Below are positions 4,514-7,535 of a stretch of 7,535 bases of DNA, in pieces. Source of the stretch: JBHHYS01 sp046757645 (GTDB lineage Bacteria > Acidobacteriota > Terriglobia > Acidiferrales > 2-02-FULL-67-57); assembly GCA_046757645.1 (NCBI GenBank), contig JBHHYS010000109.1:1-7535 (forward strand), written 5' to 3'. The stretch's first letter is position 1. Each line of letters starts with the position of its first letter. A model generated the notes under the pieces. The model did no database searches. It had not been told where the DNA came from and was given only the letters and a program-made list of their open reading frames with translations. Position numbers and translations under genes: made by a program.

Positions 4514-5374
4514 ATGCCTTCTCTGGTTACACTTGCGCACAGCCCCGACGCCGATGATGCCTTCATGTTTTACGCCCTCACCCAAGGCCGCCTGGACACC
4601 GGCGAGTTGCGCTTCGCGCACGTCCTGGCCGATATCGAGACCCTGAACCAGAAAGCCTTGCAGTCCACCTATGACGTGACCGCCATCAGTTTTCACGCCT
4701 ACGCTTACTTGCGCGCCCGCTACGCCCTGCTGCGTTGCGGGTCGAGCTTCGGGGATGGTTACGGGCCGCTGCTGGTGGCGCGCCGGGCAGCCGGGCTTGC
4801 CCCGAATGGCCTGGGCGGAAAACGCCTGGCGGTGCCCGGCAAGCTCACCAGCGCCTACCTGTTGCTGAAGCTGTTCGCGCCCCAGGCGGAAACCGTCTCG
4901 GTTCGCTTCGACCAGATTCCCGCCGCGGTGGCTCAAGGCCGGGTGGACGCCGGGCTGCTTATCCACGAGGGGCAGTTGACCTTTGCCCACGCCGGCCTCG
5001 CGCCCCTGGTTGACCTCGGCGCCTGGTGGCACGAGCAAACCAGCCTGCCCGTGCCCCTGGGAGGCCTCGCCGTGCGCCGCAGCCTCGCGCCTGAGCTTGT
5101 CCCGCGCATTGCCGCCGCGGTCGGAGCCAGCGTCCGCTACGCTCTTGCGCACCGCGGCGAAGCCCTGGCGTATGCCTTGCAGTTCGGCCGCGGGCTCTCC
5201 CGCGAGCTAGGGGACAAGTTCGTGGGGATGTACGTCAACCAATGGACGCTCGACTGCGGGGAGAAAGGCCGCCAGGCTATCGAAGAGCTCCTGGACCGCG
5301 CCTTCGCCGCCCGGCTGATCCCGGAGCGGGTGAGAGTCGAACTCGTCCCCGGCGAATCAGGTGGGGAACGCTAG
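4514..5374 (+). CDS. mqnD: 1,4-dihydroxy-6-naphthoate synthase MqnD (futalosine menaquinone pathway)
   Basis: The 286-residue product matches MqnD over its length. It opens with LAHSPDADDAFMFYAL, equivalent to the family's SPCPNDTFIFYAL. It continues VLADIETLNQKAL (37-49), AISFHAYAYLRARYALLRCG (57-76), GDGYGPLLVA (80-89), VPGKLTSAYLLLKL (107-120) and QGRVDAGLLIHEGQLTF (141-157). H151 corresponds to the conserved active-site His. Later blocks are VDLGAWWHEQTSLPVPLG and MYVNQWTLDCGEKG. The enzyme converts cyclic dehypoxanthine futalosine to 1,4-dihydroxy-6-naphthoate in the cytoplasm, a step towards menaquinone. An in-frame TTG at 4499 is possible, but ATG 4514 gives the family's expected N-terminus; neither has a clear ribosome binding site. 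The other mqn genes are not adjacent, so the pathway is dispersed here. Confidence 0.92.
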   Translation: MPSLVTLAHSPDADDAFMFYALTQGRLDTGELRFAHVLADIETLNQKALQSTYDVTAISFHAYAYLRARYALLRCGSSFGDGYGPLLVARRAAGLAPNGLGGKRLAVPGKLTSAYLLLKLFAPQAETVSVRFDQIPAAVAQGRVDAGLLIHEGQLTFAHAGLAPLVDLGAWWHEQTSLPVPLGGLAVRRSLAPELVPRIAAAVGASVRYALAHRGEALAYALQFGRGLSRELGDKFVGMYVNQWTLDCGEKGRQAIEELLDRAFAARLIPERVRVELVPGESGGER

Positions 5375-5420
5375 GCCGGGGCCGAGGCTTACCGAAACGG
5401 CTTGGGTCGCGCGGGTGCGG

Positions 5421-5445
5421 TAAAAACGCCGGGCGAGGGGCCGGC
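5421..5445 (-). terminator. Possible rho-independent terminator for the glycine-zipper lipoprotein
   Basis: On the minus strand GCCGG, an 8-base loop and CCGGC are followed by GTTTTTA. The stem is only five pairs but all G-C, and it lies just past the stop codon of the minus-strand gene ending at 5451, in the 76-base gap between it and mqnD. Confidence 0.45.
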
Positions 5446-5450
5446 TTTGG

Positions 5451-6062
5451 TTAGGGCTGAATTTGTAGGGCGTCCTTCAGCCGGAAGCGCAGCCGGGTTT
5501 CCGGGGGGAACTTGATCTCGCGTTTGCCGGTCAGCATCGCGGCAGCCGTGCCCGCGCCCGCGCCGATGGCCGCCCCGATGCCGGCGCCCTTGCCGCCACC
5601 GCTCGCCCCGCCGATGGCCGCCCCCGCGCCGGCGCCACCCCCGATGAAGAGGATGTCGCGCTTCTTCTTGCTGCCTTCTTTGAGGCCGGTAGTGGAGGTG
5701 GCAATCCGATAGCTTTTACCCTTCACGCTGACTCCCGTCAGCGTCACCCATAACTCCGCCCGCTGCTTCAGGCGCCCGGAAGGCACCGCCTTGGTCACCT
5801 TGCCCTTGATCTCAGCTCCTTTGGGAATCGCCACTTTGTCGCCCACCGCCACCGGGTGATCCAGGGTGGCCTCGAAGCGGTCACCCGCCTGGTTGTCTTT
5901 AGAATTGAGCCCGGTCGTCAGACGCACTTCGAGCGCGCTGCCTGCCGGAACGACCAGCGGCTGAGGCTGGGGTTCCGAAATGAACCCTCCTTCGCTGCGG
6001 CAGCCGACAAAGAGCAGGGTGAGAACCAGCGAGCTCGCCAAGAAAAGTTTCTTCCGCGTCAT
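5451..6062 (-). CDS. Lipoprotein with beta-rich domain and glycine zipper
   Basis: The 203-residue product starts MTRKKLFLASSLVLTLLFVGC, a clear type II signal with lipobox FVG-C and lipid site Cys21. GGGAG about seven bases before ATG 6062 (minus strand) supports the start. Residues 36-125 look like a small beta domain (VVPAGSALEVRLTTGLNSK, then VAIPKGAEIKGKVT and VTLTGVSVKGKSYRIATS). Residues 141-175 are a glycine zipper, with repeated GAGAGAAIGGASGGG-type spacing that could insert into or pack against a membrane. The end (IKFPPETRLRFRL) echoes the beta domain. Proteins of this make-up, annotated as hypothetical or glycine-zipper proteins, are frequent in Acidobacteriota. The probable role is in the envelope; no activity can be named. 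It converges with mqnD and diverges from the split metE genes. Confidence 0.8.
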   Translation of the reverse strand: MTRKKLFLASSLVLTLLFVGCRSEGGFISEPQPQPLVVPAGSALEVRLTTGLNSKDNQAGDRFEATLDHPVAVGDKVAIPKGAEIKGKVTKAVPSGRLKQRAELWVTLTGVSVKGKSYRIATSTTGLKEGSKKKRDILFIGGGAGAGAAIGGASGGGKGAGIGAAIGAGAGTAAAMLTGKREIKFPPETRLRFRLKDALQIQP

Positions 6063-6137
6063 GGTTGCGCTCCCATGGAGATGTGGGGCGAAGGGAAAGC
6101 AATCGCCCGGCTACTGCAAAATTCAGCTGCCGCACGA

Positions 6138-6167
6138 ACCCTACTCTAGCGACTCGGACTTTGTCAA
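6138..6167 (-). promoter_or_regulatory. Sigma70-like promoter for the glycine-zipper lipoprotein
   Basis: On the minus strand a perfect -35 TTGACA (6167-6162) is followed after 18 bases by TAGGGT (6143-6138), which keeps T1, A2 and T6 of the -10 consensus. Transcription would start near 6131, giving a leader of about 70 bases. An alternative TAGAGT is only 13 bases from the -35, too close. Confidence 0.45.
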
Positions 6168-6303
6168 CTATGCCGGTCCGGTGGCCGGCGTTGTCTCTTT
6201 CCCACCCCCCAGTCCACTCGCTCAACCCCTCCCCGGCGGCTCGGCCATCAGTGGGGCCAAAAAAGGCGAAACTTCTCCGCTGGTGAGACCCGCAGGGGTA
6301 CAG

Positions 6304-6309
6304 TAGAAT
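6304..6309 (+). promoter_or_regulatory. -10-like TAGAAT immediately upstream of the split metE genes
   Basis: TAGAAT ends seven bases before ATG 6317, so the transcript would begin at or within a base or two of the start codon. A -10 box at this distance is the hallmark of leaderless genes. The intervening AGTCGGG is at best a weak ribosome binding site. The -35 region (TGGTGA at 6281-6286) is poor. Confidence 0.45.
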
Positions 6310-6316
6310 AGTCGGG

Positions 6317-7297
6317 ATGAAAATCCTTCTGGCCAACACGGGCAGCTATCCCCGCATCGGCGACACCCCCGAGCTGCAGCAGCTTCGCCGCAGCTATGCT
6401 GCCTGGGAGCGCAAGGAAGCCGCGAAGGAAGCCTTGCAAGCGGCCGAGGAGGCCTTGGTGCGCGCCGCCCTCGCTGAACAGGCGGAAGCGGGACTGGACC
6501 TGGTCACCGACGGCCAGGTGCGTTGGTACGACCCCATCTCGCACCTGGCGGGCCAGCTCGCCGGAATCGAAATCAACGGCTTGCTGCGCTACTTCGACAC
6601 CAACTTTTACTTTCGCCAGCCGGTCGCCAGGGCAGAGATCAAGCGGCGGGACGGCCTGCTCCTTTCCGAGTTCGAATTCGCCCGCGCCCAGAGCCCGAAG
6701 CCGGTGAAGCCCGTCCTCACCGGCCCCTACACCCTGGCGCGGCATACCATTGTCGAGCACGCCCCCTACAAGCAGCTCGAGCCGCTGGCCCGCGCTTACG
6801 CTCAGGCGCTTGCCCCCGAGATTGAAGCCCTGGCGCAGGCCGGAGCGGAGGTAATCCAACTCGATGAACCCGCGATTCTCCAGCGCCCCGCCGACTTTCC
6901 CGTCCTGCAGCGCACCCTGGCGCTTCTCGCCAAGCACAAGGGCAAGGCCAAGCTGGCCCTCTACGTCTATTTCGGCAATCCCCAGCCGCTCTACGACCGG
7001 CTGCAAGAACTCCCGGTTGACATTCTCGGCCTCGACTTCACCTACAACCCCCGGTTCGCTGAGCGCGTGGTGGCTTTGGGCGCCCGCAAGCCGTTGGCCC
7101 TGGGGCTGGTGGACGGCCGCAATACTCGCCTGGAAGACCCGGTGGCACTGGCCCATCAGGTGGACCGCATCCGCCTGCGCGTCAAAGCCGAATTTTGCTA
7201 CCTGAATCCTTCCTGTGGGCTAGAATACTTGCCGCGCGACCGCGCCTGCGCTAAACTGAAACTTCTCCAGCAGGTGCGCGCGCACCTCCACAGCTAA
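6317..7297 (+). CDS. Cobalamin-independent methionine synthase, MetE N-terminal-domain protein
   Basis: The 326-residue product resembles the N-terminal half of MetE encoded as a separate gene. Matches are TGSYPRIG (8-15; compare LGFPRVG), AGLDLVTDGQVRWYD (58-72; compare AGIDLLPVGDFAWYD), VLTGPYTLAR (133-142), EVIQLDEPAI (178-187), LYVYFGN (215-221; compare TYFG), LGLVDGRNT (262-270; compare LSLGVVNGRN) and NPSCGLEYLPR (297-307). It is a TIM-barrel-type protein without a signal, so cytoplasmic. In full-length MetE this half lacks the zinc site and helps bind the folate substrate; consistent with that, the His-x-Cys zinc pair is not found here. The next gene, whose ribosome binding site overlaps this stop codon, encodes the catalytic half, so the two presumably act together in methyl transfer to homocysteine. 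The methyl donor is not determined by the sequence. Confidence 0.8.
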   Translation: MKILLANTGSYPRIGDTPELQQLRRSYAAWERKEAAKEALQAAEEALVRAALAEQAEAGLDLVTDGQVRWYDPISHLAGQLAGIEINGLLRYFDTNFYFRQPVARAEIKRRDGLLLSEFEFARAQSPKPVKPVLTGPYTLARHTIVEHAPYKQLEPLARAYAQALAPEIEALAQAGAEVIQLDEPAILQRPADFPVLQRTLALLAKHKGKAKLALYVYFGNPQPLYDRLQELPVDILGLDFTYNPRFAERVVALGARKPLALGLVDGRNTRLEDPVALAHQVDRIRLRVKAEFCYLNPSCGLEYLPRDRACAKLKLLQQVRAHLHS

Positions 7298-7305
7298 GGA
7301 GCACC

Positions 7306-7535
7306 ATGAGCCGGGAGAAATTGAAGCAACTGGGCGTGGACCTGCCCCTGTTTCCGGTCACCTCGGTGGGCAGCTTCCCCAAGCTGGACTACGTGGCGCG
7401 GGTCGATTTCCAGCGCGGCAAGATCACCGCCGCAGAGCTCCGCCAGCAGGAACAACGCGCCACCCGCTTCTGGATCGAGAAGCAGGAAGAGCTGGGCCTG
7501 GACGTGCTGGTGGACGGCGAGCAGTACCGCGGCGA
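7306..7535 (+). CDS. Methionine synthase II, MetE C-terminal (catalytic) domain, 5' part
   Basis: AAGGAG (7296-7301), which includes the last two bases of the preceding stop codon, lies four bases before ATG 7306, indicating tight coupling. The first 76 residues are visible before the window ends. LPLFPVTSVGSFPK (13-26) matches the start of the MetE catalytic domain (LPTTTIGSFPQ). RVDFQRGKITAAELRQQ and EELGLDVLVDGEQYRG match the E. coli DFKKGN... and ERLGLDVLVHGEAERND blocks. The catalytic barrel carries the zinc ligands (His, two Cys and a Glu in E. coli MetE), but they lie beyond the window, so activity cannot be confirmed. The family transfers a methyl group to homocysteine to form methionine. 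Confidence 0.85.
   Translation, partial: MSREKLKQLGVDLPLFPVTSVGSFPKLDYVARVDFQRGKITAAELRQQEQRATRFWIEKQEELGLDVLVDGEQYRG

Noticed and set aside
3974..5152. 392-codon open frame on the minus strand
   Set aside because: It lies antisense to the exported-protein gene and mqnD; mqnD matches a known enzyme across its length, and the antisense product is rich in Gly, Gln and Arg with no recognisable motif.
6248..7156. 302-codon open frame on the minus strand
   Set aside because: It is antisense to the MetE N-terminal-domain gene, which has clear family motifs in its own frame.
6317..7297. Reading the MetE-like protein as a catalytic domain that has lost its zinc ligands
   Set aside because: At first YVYFG looked like a mutated His-x-Cys zinc motif, but LGLVDGRNT and NPSCGLEYLPR match the N-terminal MetE domain, which has no zinc site, so nothing has been lost.

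Overview
This GC-rich window (mostly G or C at third codon positions) looks like chromosomal DNA of a Gram-negative-type bacterium, most plausibly an Acidobacteriota lineage. The reasons are short lipoproteins with lipoboxes, a FabL-type enoyl reductase remnant, the futalosine menaquinone gene mqnD, and intergenic repeats of a kind common in acidobacterial genomes and metagenome bins. This placement is inference; no rRNA or other phylogenetic marker is present. Apart from one pseudogene and the intergenic repeats, the content is housekeeping or conserved-hypothetical. I see no CRISPR array, transposase, phage gene, defence system or tRNA.

Layout. 2-424: 3' end of a conserved protein of unknown function. 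437-765: FabL-type SDR reduced to three pieces by two internal deletions. 814-1002: small hypothetical gene with a strong ribosome binding site. 1027-1100: intergenic palindromic repeat running into the start of a response-regulator receiver-like gene (1115-1486). 1487-1853: gene-free stretch with a 9-bp tandem repeat, a perfect 16-bp parS site and a long hairpin. 1854-2624 (minus): coiled-coil lipoprotein, divergent from a 56-residue membrane protein (2737-2907) that starts with GTG. 2932-3531: biotin transporter bioY. 3557-3964: SnoaL/NTF2-like protein. 4004-4453: exported small protein. 4514-5374: mqnD. 5451-6062 (minus): glycine-zipper lipoprotein. 6317-7297 and 7306-7535 (cut by the window end): a methionine synthase MetE split into separate N-terminal-domain and C-terminal-domain genes.

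How the genes fit together. The only clear functional unit is the split metE pair, whose ribosome binding site overlaps the first gene's stop codon. bioY (biotin uptake), mqnD (menaquinone synthesis) and metE (methionine synthesis) all serve cofactor or amino-acid supply, but they are not one pathway. The genes from 2737 to 5374 all lie on the plus strand with short gaps and could be partly co-transcribed. The parS site is the most informative non-coding element: in most bacteria ParB sites cluster near the replication origin, so this region may be origin-proximal. The FabL remnant is the clearest sign of decay, unless it is an assembly collapse.
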